Positions 33,082-44,904 of a stretch of DNA of 64,000 nucleotides are shown here, piece by piece. How positions within the stretch are numbered: the first letter of the stretch is position 1; each line of letters begins with the position of its first letter. The stretch is from NCBI RefSeq assembly GCF_964019385.1, contig NC_088645.1, positions 29,109,294 through 29,173,293 of the forward strand. The letters are read 5' to 3'. This DNA comes from Sycon ciliatum (lineage: Eukaryota > Porifera > Calcarea > Leucosolenida > Sycettidae). The notes under the pieces were generated by a model. It had not been told where the DNA came from, searched no databases, and was given only the letters and a program-made list of their open reading frames with translations. The translations under genes were made by a program, and so were the position numbers.

Positions 33082-33901
33082 TTCTCCATCCCCTGTGGTC
33101 GTTCGTGGGCCTAGTTCTGGCCTCGGCTATCAGCTCTATCGTCGTCAGCATCTGGATCGTCACACGTCTCCGGAAGGAAGCTCTACTCAGTCGTCACCCC
33201 AGTGTGTTCCTGAGTCTCGTGCTTCAGCTTCCCAGCCTGCACCGCGTGATCGCGCACACGTCAAGGAGCCGCCCGTGTTCACCGGAGATCCCACCACGTT
33301 TCGGGAATGGGCATTTGCCGTCGAGTTGGCCTTGGCTTCGTGGCGCTTCGCGGATCCTAAACGTGAAGCTGAGTTTGCAGCCAGTTATATCGCTGGAAAT
33401 CCGCGTCTGTGGTTGATGACTTCCCTGGAAGCCGGCGCTGCATACCCAGACTGGTCGTCCTTGAAGAAGGCATTAGAGGCGGCTTACGGTGTGAAGTACG
33501 ACCAAGAGAGAGCTCGGTGGAGTTTGTTCTCCCTCTCCCAGCGCGGCGCCTTAGGAGACTACATCGCAGAATTCTCGCGGCTCAGTTTTTTAATCACTGA
33601 CCTGGATGGCCACTCTCGCGCAGTACTATTTGCCAGGGGCCTGGCCCCGGAGCTCAGGCGTGAAGTCATGAAGGAGCATCCTACAACCCTGCAGAAGGCG
33701 ACAGAAGCAGCGCTCGCCGTATCGCAAGTGATGCCCTTCATTACGGTACGACAGCAGCAGGGGAAACTGGTACGTCGTCCACTGTCGGTTCCTGGTCCCC
33801 GTTCCAATCGCGAGGAAAAGGAAAGACGATGCTACATATGCCACCCACCTGGTCATTTGGCACGTCAATGCGACTCGAACCCAAACGCTGGACGCCAGTA
33901 A
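33078..33901 (+). pseudogene. gag: G3 gag, frameshifted
   Basis: The PBS ATG opens a frame with a hydrophobic N-terminus (residues about 6-27, LWSFVGLVLASAISSIVVSI). Around 33185-33200 the coding switches to another frame, which carries the gag domain (PPVFTGD, NPRLWLMTSLEAG, ARGLAPELRREVM) and the CCHC knuckle CYICHPPGHLARQC, ending TAA at 33899-33901. A small indel therefore separates the membrane segment from the domain. The last codons include C CCA AAC, as in G2. Confidence 0.82.
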
Positions 33902-33910
33902 AAAGAGGGG

Positions 33911-36900
33911 TTGCGATTACTGGCGTGTGAGAGAGCACCCAAGGTCACCGTGCCAGTCGCCAACAGGTTTAGTTGCCTGGAGACAGACGACGTGGAGACT
34001 GATGATGGCGACGACACCCTGGAGTCTCAAGGCCCACAGTGCGTGCGGAGCTACGTCAGCAAAATTGCCCTGGATTCGCACGCGCAGGACCACGATCTCC
34101 TTGTTGTGAACGGAAAGGTGAACGGCCACCGAGCGACGATGTTAATCGACTGCGGGTCAACACACGATTTTATCTCGGAACGATTCGCAAGAAAACAAAA
34201 GATGAAAACGAAGATCGTGGAGGAGGTTCTAAAGGTGGCCTTGGCGGACGGATCAACCAGTTCGCGGCCGCTAGAGACCACCGACGCTCGCTTGGCCGTA
34301 GGAGGCTATGGCGATGACCAGCGCCTGACGGTCTTTCCCCTTGATCGATATGATGTGATTCTGGGAAAACCCTGGCTGACCCGAAACAACCCAGCTATCA
34401 ACTACCGCACCAACGAGGTCAAACTGGGTGCCGAATCCCTAATCGCGGGTGAACCCACAGGCGACGCTGCTGTTCCCTCGGAGCTGATGTTCATCTCTGG
34501 CAAACAAGCGCGACATGCGCTACGGCAAGGCGCAGAGGGTTACCTGGCTTGGCTATCTTCCCCCGACGACAGTTCGTCACATGAGCCTCGGAAGGAGGTA
34601 CCTCCGGACAAGCAGCGTGACGTCGATGAGCTGCTGCACAGATTCTCGGACGTGTTCCCCGATGACCTCCCTTCACAGCTTCCCCCAGAAAGGTCGGTGG
34701 ACCACGAGATTGAGGTCGAACACAACTCAACGCCACCATCCAAGGCAGCGTACCGACTATCCAAGCCCGAGATGGATGAACTACACAAGCAGCTGACAGC
34801 CCTCCTGGGTAAAGGATTCATCGAGCCTAGTAAGTCCCCGTACGGAGCCCCGGTGTTCTTTGTTAAGAAGGCCGATGGGTCATTACGAATCGTTTGTGAC
34901 TGGCGGAATCTAAACAAGATCACTATTAAAAACAAAGCCTGCCTTCCGAACATTGACGATCTGTTCGACACCGTCCAAGGGGCTCGCTACTTCACGAAAT
35001 TAGACCTCCGTTCGGGATACAACCAAATCAGAATTAGTGAAAAAGATGTACCCAAAACGGCAATTAATACCCCCTTTGGACATTTCCAGTTTCGGATAAT
35101 GGGATTTGGTCTAACCAATGCACCTGCCACATTCCAGGCCTTGATGAATTCAATACTGCAGCCCTATTTACGTGATTTCGTGGTCGTATTCCTTGATGAT
35201 ATCGTTATCTTCAGTAAAACATGGAGCGAGCATTTGAGGCATGTCAGCACTGTTTTGGAAACCTTGAGAGCCAACAAGTTATTCTGCAAACCCTCGAAGT
35301 GTGAATTTGGGTTGCCGGATGTCATCTTCCTAGGCCACAAGCTGAGTGGTTTATCTATCTCTCCCGACCCAAACAAAATTGCTGCGGTTAAGGAGTGGCC
35401 TGCGCCGTCCTCTATAAAGGAAGTGAGACAGTTCTTGGGTTTCGCGAACTATTTCAGACGGTTCATTGATCACTATTCCATGATTTCGAGACCTTTGGAG
35501 GAAATCACAGGGAAACACTCGCGTTTTGAGTGGAACAGCGCACGTCAGTCTGCATTTGAGAAGCTGCGGAAGGCCTTACTGAGTTCACCCGTATTGCGAC
35601 TTGCTGATGTTAAAAAGCCATTCAGAGTAGAAACCGACGCTAGCGATTTCGCCATTGCTGGAGTGCTCCTGCAGCAAGGCGAACCAGGAAATCTCTGGCA
35701 TCCAGTCGCTTATCCTAGCTGGAGACTGTCCTCCGCCGAGCGCAACTACACAGCCGGAGAAAGAGAAACCCTCGCTCTAGTCCAAACCCTGAAGTGTTGG
35801 CGAGTGTACCTCTTTGGGCATTTCGATGTGTTCACGGATAACATGGCCGTTGTACACCTGAGAACCAAACCTACCCTCACCAAAAGGGAGGCCCGTTGGG
35901 TAGAGTTACTGGCGGATTTCGACTTTAAGGTCTATCATGAACCTGGAAGGGACAATGCGGCTGCTGATGCCTTGTCTCGTCGTCCTGACCTTCAGCCGGG
36001 CGAGATCTCAGTAGTTCAAACAAAACTGACTGCTGCACAGTGTAACGCTCTTGAGTTTGCTCTGGCAATTGATGATCAGTTCTCGAAGACGGCAGCAGAA
36101 GCATATCAACACGATGCAGAGTTATGGCCTATCATCCAGAAGATGCGTCGTTCTCCGAGTGACAACGTTCACCAGGCATACCTCTGGGATGGTGACGCCC
36201 ATCATCTTTACTTGCGATCTTCCCCCAGTAACAGGTTATGCGTTCCCAAATGCGCACTTCGACTACAACTCCTGCAGGAGCACCATGACTGCATTGCCGC
36301 AGGTCATCCCGGCAGGGACAGAACGTATTTCCAGCTCGCTCGTCACTTCTATTGGCCGCGCATGGGGTTAGATGTTAAGAAATTTGTTAAATCGTGTGAT
36401 GTCTGTCAGCGCGCTAAGGGTGCTCAATTAAGGTCTGGGCTTCTCCAGTCACTTCCTGTGCCCGAGCAACCCTGGGACCATATTACCATGGACTTCATCA
36501 TGGGTTTACCCAAGTCACCCGAAGGTCATGATGCAATTTACACATTTGTAGATAGACTCACAAAATGTGTTCACCTAGTACCCACAACGGCAACCATAGA
36601 TGCCAAAGGCAGTGCCAATTTGTATATTCAGCATGTTTTTCGTCTTCACGGTCTTAGCTCTTCTATAGTGTGTGACCGTGACCCACGATTTACGGCCCAG
36701 TTCTTCCAGGAAGTGTTTCGTTTGCTCGGTACTAAGTTGTCATTTTCCACGGCTAATCACCCTCAAACAGATGGACAGACAGAGCGAATGAACAGATTAA
36801 TTGCCGATATTCTCAGGTGTTTTGTTAACCACAAGCAAGATAATTGGGCCGCACTATTACCCATATGGGAGTATGCCATCAACAATTCCCAGCAAGCATC

Positions 36901-37500
36901 CACTGGTAATTCTCCCTTTTTCTTGAATTATGGTTTTAACCCGAAGGTGCCCGCAGACTTCATTCTGGGAACGGGAGCGCGGAGAACTAGGCCAGACTGG
37001 ATCCAAGCCAGATCTGATGCGCTTAAGAAAGCGCAGGATAGTATTGTCGCGGCTCAAGCCCGCCAGGCCCTGTATGCCGACAGGGGTAGGAATCCTAGCC
37101 GTCTCAAGGTGGGAGACCTGGCCCTAGTCTATAGAGACTTTCTGATATCACCGGAGGCCCGACAACAGCCATCGAGGAAGCTACAACCAAAATGCCGTCC
37201 GTTTTCCGCTGTCATCCTGTATTCAACGTCACTGCTCTGTGACACTACGAACAGAACACCATTCCCAACAGACGCCAGCCAGTGCCCCCTCCGTTTATGG
37301 ATCTGGACGGAAACACCCGCTATATGGTGGAGGCCATCCTGAAGCACAGAGATGATCGGGGTGAGCGCCAGTACTTGGTGCATTGGAAGGGTTACCCCGT
37401 TGGCGAGGCAACATGGGAGTCCATTAGTAACTTGGTTGACGAGTCAGGTAAAAACCTTGTTCAGCTGCGGAACTATCTCACTAGTCTACGCAAATGGTAG
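33911..37500 (+). pseudogene. pol: G3 pol, broken before the chromodomain
   Basis: Open from 33911 to 37342. The protease motif reads LIDCGST, with Cys in place of the usual Ser/Thr after the catalytic Asp (residue 80). RT has LDLRSGYNQI and FLDD (35189-35200). RNase H (ETDASDF) and integrase with HHCC and D, D, E residues follow. Near 37190 about 60 bp that link integrase to the chromodomain are missing; the frame shifts and a stop follows. The chromodomain (YLVHWKGYP, TWESISNLV) is intact in another frame at 37282-37500. Here pol is in the same frame as gag, one loop base more than in G2, so the normal frame relation is lost. Confidence 0.88.
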
Positions 37501-37724
37501 CATGGTCTGCATCTCCTCCATGTTGTGGTTATTTGCGTTCAGTTCCTGACATTATTGAGTTTTTTTAGTTACACAGGCTTCCGTTCCTGACAATTGGGTA
37601 TTCTGTTGCTCTTTGCCACCTGCTGCATTGCTACAATATTATGATATTACTGTATTCCATGCTCTTGGGTTCCGTGATTAACAATTGGTTAAAGCCACGG
37701 AACTTTCCGTTGGGGAGGGGATGG

Positions 37725-37855
37725 TGTAACAGTTTTACACCTACTTTCACCACTCACACCTTATCACCTTGTGTCACACCTACTCTCATATACATTACCA
37801 GTAGATTGAGTAACAAACGCTCTCTTCTTCCTTCGCTCAATGAAGAACTATTACA
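37725..37855 (+). repeat. G3 3' LTR
   Basis: 131 bp with intact TGTAACAG...CTATTACA ends. GTCAC at 37856-37860 is the target duplication. Confidence 0.92.
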
Positions 37856-37860
37856 GTCAC

Positions 37861-39123
37861 TGTCCCATGGCTTCCCGTCGATCCTTACGTCGCGTCGCGT
37901 CTCGCCCCGTCGAATGTGAACTAGGCTAAATTGTCGAGCGAAAGTTGAGCGTGTTTTACGATTGCCTGCTTATGAGTCGTCCATAAATATCCAACATTTT
38001 TCACGAAACCAAATATTTTTGTTATGGGATAGGAGGGAAAAGATTGATACGATCTTACATGTATATGGCCGTTAAAGTAGCGATAGACTTGCGACTTTTC
38101 TTATATACATTCCACATGTGTACGTCAACATTTTTCACGTTCTGAAAGGGAGGCAGAGGGGGGTTGGAACAATTTTTTTTTTCGTGAGTTTGTTTTGTTT
38201 TTTTACGGACAGCATCCAACTGGCGAACCGCTCCTATCGCTGTGGAATGCTGTAATTTTCACCAACGTTTTCATACCGATAATAGTTGTGGTGGTAGGAG
38301 AAGCTATAATGTACTTGTTAGAGTTACAAATGGCCACTTTTGCTTTTCCTTGTCAAAGTGAACAAACGATCTTGTTCTGCAGCTTTGTAAGTGAAAATGG
38401 TAGAATTCGATACTTTTTCTGGTAAGTTTCATGCATGGTTGGTACGTGGATAAAGAAATGGAGCAGAATTCGAGGAATTGCCCGCCATAAGGTTTGTATG
38501 GTTCTGCTAATTTCACTGCTTTTCGAGCAGAATATGCCACCTTTTCGAGCATTATCCGCCAATGCCTACTCAGGGCCCTACGCCATGCTTTTTGCCTAGC
38601 TCATCATGCATGTTATTAAAACAGATGGAAACCTTTTGCAATACAATGATGTTGCAGGTCAGTTCGTTGTGGTATGGTTGGGCATTGTAGCCGTCATGGT
38701 TGACATAAAACACTTTAAGACCAGTTCATAGATTAACGGCAGGTCATCGGACATTTTTCGGCCATTTTCGGCCACTGACTGGATGTTCTCAATTTCACCG
38801 GACATAGTGTCCGGTTACAAAAGCAAAAAAGAGAGCAGCGACCTTTCGACCTTTTTATGCAGAGTTGGGCATTCTTTGGGGTTTCGTGCCAACTGCGACT
38901 TGCATATCGTACAACTAACCCGTACACCGTAGTCTCAAGCATAGACTTCACTATCATTCTTTACTTGATCCGCCTGTACCAACGCGTTGTTGCTACATTT
39001 TTTTTACAATTGAGACTTTCATTACAAAGCACGGAGAAGTGTAAAAACAACAGAATAATGATAAGGCACCCATTTTGATAATCCAGGGGATGGCCCACGC
39101 CTGGTACTGCCACTGCATTATAA
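37861..39123. other. Unrecognised interval right of G3
   Basis: Starts with CG-rich host sequence and turns AT-rich. Short ORFs only, none resembling a known protein. I see no RNA gene, repeat array or clear TIR. Confidence 0.5.
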
Positions 39124-39532
39124 ATTATAGCAATAAAAACTGCTTTATGGCAGTTTTCTAAAAAAAGTTATTGTGTTCTAGTCCATGGACCCCGTCTAAA
39201 AAGTAAGAAATTACCGAAATGTGATAGCTGAAAATTAAAATTTCACACAAAACCTCACAATAATCACAACACTTGAAATGCTGCTTTCAACTTTAACTTG
39301 TACTGCACCAACAATTGGCAACATGCATGCATAGGAGAAAGGATCACGAGGGGAAAAGGTCTTCTACATGTAGCTTTTAATTCTGTGTGTGATTATTGTG
39401 AGGTTTTGTGTGAAATTTTAATTTTCAGCTATCACATTTCGGTAATTTCTTACTTTTTAGACGGGGTCCATGGACTAGAACACAATAACTTTTTTTAGAA
39501 AACTGCCATAAAGCAGTTTTTATTGCTATAAT
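39124..39532. repeat. Inverted-repeat element I, copy 1 (arms 145 bp)
   Basis: 39124-39268 is the near-perfect reverse complement of 39388-39532; ends ATTATAGCAATAAAAACTGC. The loop is about 119 bp. A second copy lies at 56919-57390. In both places the element directly abuts a copy of repeat R, so it may be the left part of one larger unit. Confidence 0.85.
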
Positions 39533-40492
39533 TTCTTTTGTTTTTTCTGTCACCAATCAATGGTATGCCCTACATCAAGAGTACATGTACTCTTGCCTAC
39601 ATGTATATCAATATGTAAATGATGGCCTTCACATCATATCAAGAGGTTTATGTACTCTTGATCATATCAATACCGTATTATACGCATTGATATGCAAGCC
39701 TTTTCTTGCAGAAAATGGCACTAGCATAATGCATGTTCTTCTGTGGGGGAACATGTGAGTAGTGGTGGTTATACTTTTTTAGACGCAGGTCATTCTGTGC
39801 ATGTTGCTGTTGCAGAATTTCATGACTCTGTCATAAATTTGTCTTGCCTTTCAGATATTTCAGATTTCCCCACCCTCTATCAGATTTATTTGAGAAATGT
39901 AGCCATGCGCCAGGTGCGTGTCGCAGATGTTTTTGTTGATTCTGTGTTTATAATGGTTTATAATCATGGGTTATCGTGATAAGGTCATCCAGCATCATAT
40001 TGCACTGAAATCGTTATCCTGTTGATGTCAATACAACTTTTTGAAGTAGTTCAATGACTTCAAACTGTTAGTCCCCGATTTTCTGAAACAACACAGCAAA
40101 GGAGGAACAATAAACATGTATTAAAATGTAAACAAATACATTGTTGAGTCCGACACCTCGTTCCAACAACTACACTGATCCTGAGGATAAAAGGGTCAAG
40201 GCTATGGTTGGAGGTACTGATACTGAGAGATAAACAAGGCACTCCATGAATGGACCATGATAATAAAAGCTTACACATCTTTTGGTGAGTATGAATGATA
40301 TCCAGTTGAACCTCTTTAGGACGAACACCAAGGGACCAATGGTATTTATGCTGTGAGTTTGTCTTAACCTATTTTATAACCAGTGAATACAATTATTTCT
40401 CCAATAGACACACGAATAGATTTCTTCTACAGCGAAAGATTCTAAGCCACACCAACTCATTGACTCGTCTCGTATGAAACAAAAGAGTCACT

Positions 40493-40764
40493 AGAGAGGT
40501 TCTGCAAAACGAAAATGCGTACAAACTTTCGCTCTACATCATGAAGTGCGAAACTTCGCACGAACTTTCGCAACTGTGGAAGCGAAACTTGCAGGGAACG
40601 CGAAATGAACTGTCGTAGGAAATTTCGTGAGATCGGGTCATGGCGTACGTGCACTTGGCCCGCACAAACTATGAAAATGTGCAGAACGCAAAGTTCGTGC
40701 AAAAATTCGTACACACTTTCGCAAGGACTGTGGCGTTCGAATTTTCGTTTTGCAGAACCTCTCT
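40493..40764. mobile_element. Small TIR element in R1 (TSD ACT)
   Basis: Terminal repeats AGAGAGGTTCTGCAAAACGA; 272 bp, flanked by ACT (40490-40492 and 40765-40767). R2 has the uninterrupted site GTCACTGAACC, and R3 has the same insertion at 58265-58538. A 3-bp duplication fits several cut-and-paste superfamilies; none assigned. Confidence 0.8.
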
Positions 40765-41427
40765 ACTGAACCTTTCTTTAGCAACATGACGGCAACTGAA
40801 ACAGCAACAGAGAAAGTACGATACATGTACTACAGGTACTACAAACAGATTGCAGATCGTAATTCTTTCTTTGGCGGCACGAAACTTTATTTGGGGCAGT
40901 GCAATCTCGGCGGTACTCACAAATCAAACAGCCCAGACTCGAGTAAACAAATCCAATCCTACAAGTGCGAGATTTTCATGAGACGAGACTGCACCCATTG
41001 GCTTGTTTCGTATGAAGCAAACAAGTTACTGAACCTCTCCACAATGGAGATTTTCCCTGATATGCGAATTTATTTGGCAAACTCGGTCAATGAGTCCTTG
41101 AACCTTTCCCTCCAGATTGGGAACTGCCAACGATAGTATGCCACTGACCAGTGCCTTACTTGTAACGTACTAATGTGCAATGAATATGAGTATTTCGACA
41201 ACACATCTAACATAAGCCTTACCGTCAAGAAGGTGAACTCGCGTTCTTCGCACACTGTAGGCAAGGGCAAAGAGATAAAAATCGATCTAAATCCGAATAA
41301 AATCAGCACACGTTTCCGTAAATGAAAGGGTGAGCATAAGCAAATGAATCGAAGGAAGCTGGTCAACTCAGAGATCACCTGTCATTGAGTATTCCGTAAA
41401 AGGAGGCCTCGGCAGCGGAAAAGCTAA

Positions 41428-41911
41428 ATTTAGAAAGGAGATCCTGTCAGCTTTTCCATTATTTATTGCATTCCGCTCAAAATCAGCACACTTTTCGTAA
41501 ATGAAAGAGTCAACACAAGGAAATGAATCAAAGGGAACTGGTCAACTCACCTGTCATTGAGTAATATTCCGCGAAAGGAGGTCTCAGCAGCGCCGAAACG
41601 AAATAAGTCAGGCCAGGAGACGAAATATCCGAAACAGCTCATGCAAGAAGCAGTTCCAAAGAAGGAAGTTCCTCGTGCATGCACATCCGAAAAGGCAACA
41701 ACAAAAAGTCTACAATGCACACGCATGCGGCCAGCCGGCCGCGCGATGGTACGAGGAGCCATGGAGTAGCTCCCTGGTCCAGGACCAGGTACCGAGCATC
41801 TTACGTAGAAACTTACGTAGCTACGTAGACAACGTGTCTGAATAGCGGTGTCGTTAGGTAGCGGCATGTGAACACAATAATAGAAAAGCTGACAGGATCG
41901 CTTTTCTAAAT
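41428..41911. repeat. Inner TIR unit at the right end of R1
   Basis: About 35-bp terminal repeats (ATTTAGAAA, then GATCCTGTCAGCTTTTC) facing each other, 484 bp in all. Counterparts lie at about 44330-44811 and 59240-59712. It may be a separate MITE that forms the end of R. Confidence 0.65.
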
Positions 41912-42500
41912 AACCCCCATGTACTCTTGCCTAGATGTACCGCTTCGCACGTGTGCATCATATCAAATTTAATACCGTATTTATACGCATTGATGACAGA
42001 TGTGCAAGCCTTTTCTTGCAGAAAATGGCACTAGTCTTGCATACCGGTATTCATGTTCTTCTGCAGGGGAATCATATGGGTAGTGGCGGTGATACTTTTT
42101 CAGGTCATTCTTTGGATGTTGCTGTTGCAGAATTTCATGACTCTGTCATAAAATTGTCTTGTCTTTCAGAAAATTCAGATGTCCACACCCTAAATCACAT
42201 TTACTTGAGAATTGTAACCAGGTGCATGCTGCAGATGTTTTTGTTGATTCTGTGTTTATAATTGTAGTCATGGGTTGTCGTGATAAGGTCATCCGGCATT
42301 ATATTGTACTGAAATCGTAATCCTGTTTATGTCGATACAACTTTTGGAAGTAGTTCAATGACTTCAAAGTGTTACAAGTCCACGATTGTCTAAAACAACA
42401 CAGCAAAGTAGGAACAATAAACATGTATTAAAATGTACACAAATACTACACCTCGTTCCAATAACTACATGTACTTCGAAGTACACTGATCCTGAGGATA

Positions 42501-42686
42501 CAGTCGTCCCTCTCTAATCCGGCACTTTATAATCCAGCACCCTCGATAAACCAGCACAATTTTCAGTAGCCAAAATGTCCTCTTCATGCACATTGCAGCA
42601 GTAAATCAGATTTGTTAATCCAGCACCCTCCCTAATCCAGCAGATTTTCGTGGCACAAATGGTGCCGGATTATAGAGGGACCACTG
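42501..42686. mobile_element. Pogo/Tigger-like MITE (TSD TA)
   Basis: 186 bp with terminal repeats CAGTCGTCCCTCTCTAATCC and its complement ending GGGACCACTG, flanked by TA. R1 and R3 have the empty site at the same place (GAGGATAAAAGGG). CAGT-ended termini with TA duplication are typical of pogo/Tigger elements of the Tc1/mariner superfamily. Confidence 0.82.
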
Positions 42687-42932
42687 TATAAGGGGCAAGG
42701 ATATATGGTTGGAGGTACTGAGAGATAAACAAGGCACTCCATAATAATAAAATGTTACACGACTTGGGGGAGTATGAATGATATTCAGTCAAACCTCTTT
42801 AGGACGAACATCAAGGGACCGATGGTATTTGTTCTGTGAGTTTGTCTCAACCCTATTCTATTATAACGAGTGAATACAATTATTTCTCCAATAGAGACAC
42901 GAATAGATTTCTTCTACAGCGAAAGATTCTAA

Positions 42933-43550
42933 GGCCGCGGTCACACCAAGCGCGATTCAGCCATTCAGCGGAAAAAAGCGCTTTTTGACGTCATCGTCGC
43001 TACGGAAACGGCTGAATTTTCGGCTTCAGCCTTTTTCAGCAGTCAGCCGTTTTCAAAGCGCTGAATGGGGAGCGCTGAATGGATTCAGCCACTTTCAGCC
43101 ATTCTGGCGCAGTGGCGGGAAAAATAAACTCGTTCAAAGCGCATCTTGGCATGATCTTGCAGCGCTTGCATCGTGTTCTTGCCAGCTTCCGGCTTTCGTT
43201 GTTGGTGAAACTTCTCTCCTTGCCTTTTTGTCGGTCATCATGGAATCCTGGACAGTACCACCGGAGCGGTGACTACTAGAGCTTTGGTTTGAAACAAAAA
43301 CCAAGTGTGAGACCACTATGAAAAAATACCAGAAAGAGAGCGTGGATCTTGGACGAACTGAAGAAGTGTGCTGGAGAAGGCGGACGGGAAAACAAGAGAA
43401 AATCATATTCAAAAATGAGCGGGAAGAAAAAAACTCTAGCACACACAAAAAATCCAGCCGATTTCGCGAAGTGGTGTGACCAACCGCCCCATTCAGCACA
43501 AGCCACTTTCAGCGCAAGCGGGAAACGGCTTGTTTGGTGTGACCGCGGCC
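42933..43550. mobile_element. Harbinger-like non-autonomous element (TSD TAA)
   Basis: 618 bp with terminal repeats GGCCGCGGTCACACCAAGC and complement, flanked by TAA (42930-42932 and 43551-43553). R1 and R3 have the empty site ATTCTAAGCC. A 3-bp TWA target and GG-starting termini fit PIF/Harbinger. Inside, near 43241-43330 on the plus strand, ESWTVPPER, a stop, then LLELWFETK resembles the start of a Myb/SANT-like domain, the second protein of Harbinger elements (weak). Confidence 0.78.
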
Positions 43551-44811
43551 TAAGCCAGACCAAACCATTGACTCGTCTTGTATGAAACAATTTAGTCACT
43601 GAACCTTTCTTTAGCAACATGACGGCAACTGAAACAACAGAGAAAATACGATACATGTACAGCACATTCTTGCAGGTACTACAAACAGATTTGAGATCGC
43701 AATTCTTGCTCTGCCGGCACGCAACTTTATTTGGGGCAGTGCAATCTCGGCGCTACTCACAAATCAAACAGCCCAGACTCGAGTAAACAAATCTAATCGT
43801 ACGAGATTTTCAAGAGACGAGACTGCACCCATTGGCTTGTTTCGTATGAAGCAAACAAGCACTGAATGCATGAACCTCTCCATAATGGAGATTTTCCCTG
43901 ATATGCGAATTTATTTTGCATACTCGGCCAATGCGTCCTTGAACCTTTCCCTCCAGATTGGGAACTGCCAACGATGCTATGCCACTGCAAAATTCAGATT
44001 CTACCCTATGATCGGAGCACGGAATGCCGGAAGCAATCATGACCAGTGCCTTACTTGTAACGTACCAATGTACAATGAACATGAGTATTTCGACAACACA
44101 TCAGCAGCAACATAAGCCTTACCGTCAAGAAGGTGAACTCGCGTTCTTCGCACACTGTTGGCAAGGGCAAAGAGATACGAATGGATCTAAATCTGAATAA
44201 AATCAGCACACGTTTCCGTAAATGAAAGGTTGAGCATAAGCAAATGAATCGAAGGAAACTGGTCAACTCAGAGATAACCTGTAATTGAGTATTCCGTAAA
44301 AGGAGGCCTCGACAGCAGAAAAGCTAAATTTAGAAAAGAGATCCTGTCAACTTTTCCACTATTTATTGTATTCCACCTAAAATCAGTACACTTTTCGTAA
44401 ATGAAAGAGTCAACACAAGCAAATGGATCAAAGGGAACTGGTCAACTCACCTTTCTTCAGCTGTCATTGAGTAATATTCCGTGAATGGAGGTCTCCGCAG
44501 AGCCGAAGCGAAATAAGCCAGGACACGAAATATCCGAAACAGCTCATGCATGCAAGAAGCAGTTCCAAAGAAGGAAGTTCCTCGCGCATGCACATCCGAA
44601 AAAGGACTGCACTGCAACACAATGTCTGCCGTGCACAGCACGCGGCTACCACGCGTTGGTAGATCTAATACCGAGCACCTTACGTAGAAACTTACGTAGC
44701 CTAAGTGAAATACCGAGCACCTTACGTAGAAACTTACGTAGCATAGCGATGTCGTTTTTTCTGCCATGTGAACACAATAATAGAAAAGCTGACAGGATCG
44801 CTTTTCTAAAT

Positions 44812-44904
44812 CATACGTAATGACTGATAAAAGGTGTGGAGCAAACTAATAACAAAAGTGTAAATGAAAATTGCCGTTAGATCACACGAACGCCAAGTCA
44901 CACT
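44812..44904. other. Gap between R2 and the LINE
   Basis: Under 100 bp. It may hold part of the 3' UTR of the minus-strand LINE to its right. Nothing else recognised. Confidence 0.4.

Larger units (their letters stand above)
32933..37855 (+). mobile_element. G3: Ty3/gypsy chromodomain retrotransposon, frames broken
   Basis: 4,923 bp between 131-bp LTRs and flanked by the 5-bp duplication GTCAC (32928-32932 and 37856-37860). PBS as in G1 (33065-33081), gag, pol with all domains, and a polypurine tract GGGGAGGGGATGG just before the 3' LTR. It is inactive because of a frameshift early in gag and a deletion between integrase and chromodomain. It is clearly diverged from both G1 and G2 while sharing their organisation. 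Confidence 0.93.
39533..41911 (+). repeat. Mosaic repeat R, copy R1
   Basis: Non-coding, about 2.4 kb, aligned along its length with 41918-44811 (R2) and 57391-59712 (R3). It contains a pogo-like end (near 40305, CAGTTGAACCTCTTTAGG), a 272-bp TIR element absent from R2, an imperfect tandem duplication around 41296-41590, and an inner TIR pair (41428-41463 and 41877-41911) whose right end is the right end of R. Small ORFs in it are not conserved between copies. Confidence 0.8.
41918..44811 (+). repeat. Mosaic repeat R, copy R2
   Basis: Lies head-to-tail after R1. It lacks inverted-repeat element I and the ACT element, but carries two insertions not found in R1 or R3 (42501-42686 and 42933-43550). 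These differences suggest that R2 split from the R1/R3 lineage first. No coding capacity of its own is seen. Confidence 0.8.

Noticed and set aside
43134-43665. ORFs inside the Harbinger-like insertion as genes
   Set aside because: They cross the element boundary or lack motifs; only a short Myb/SANT-like trace on the plus strand is worth noting.
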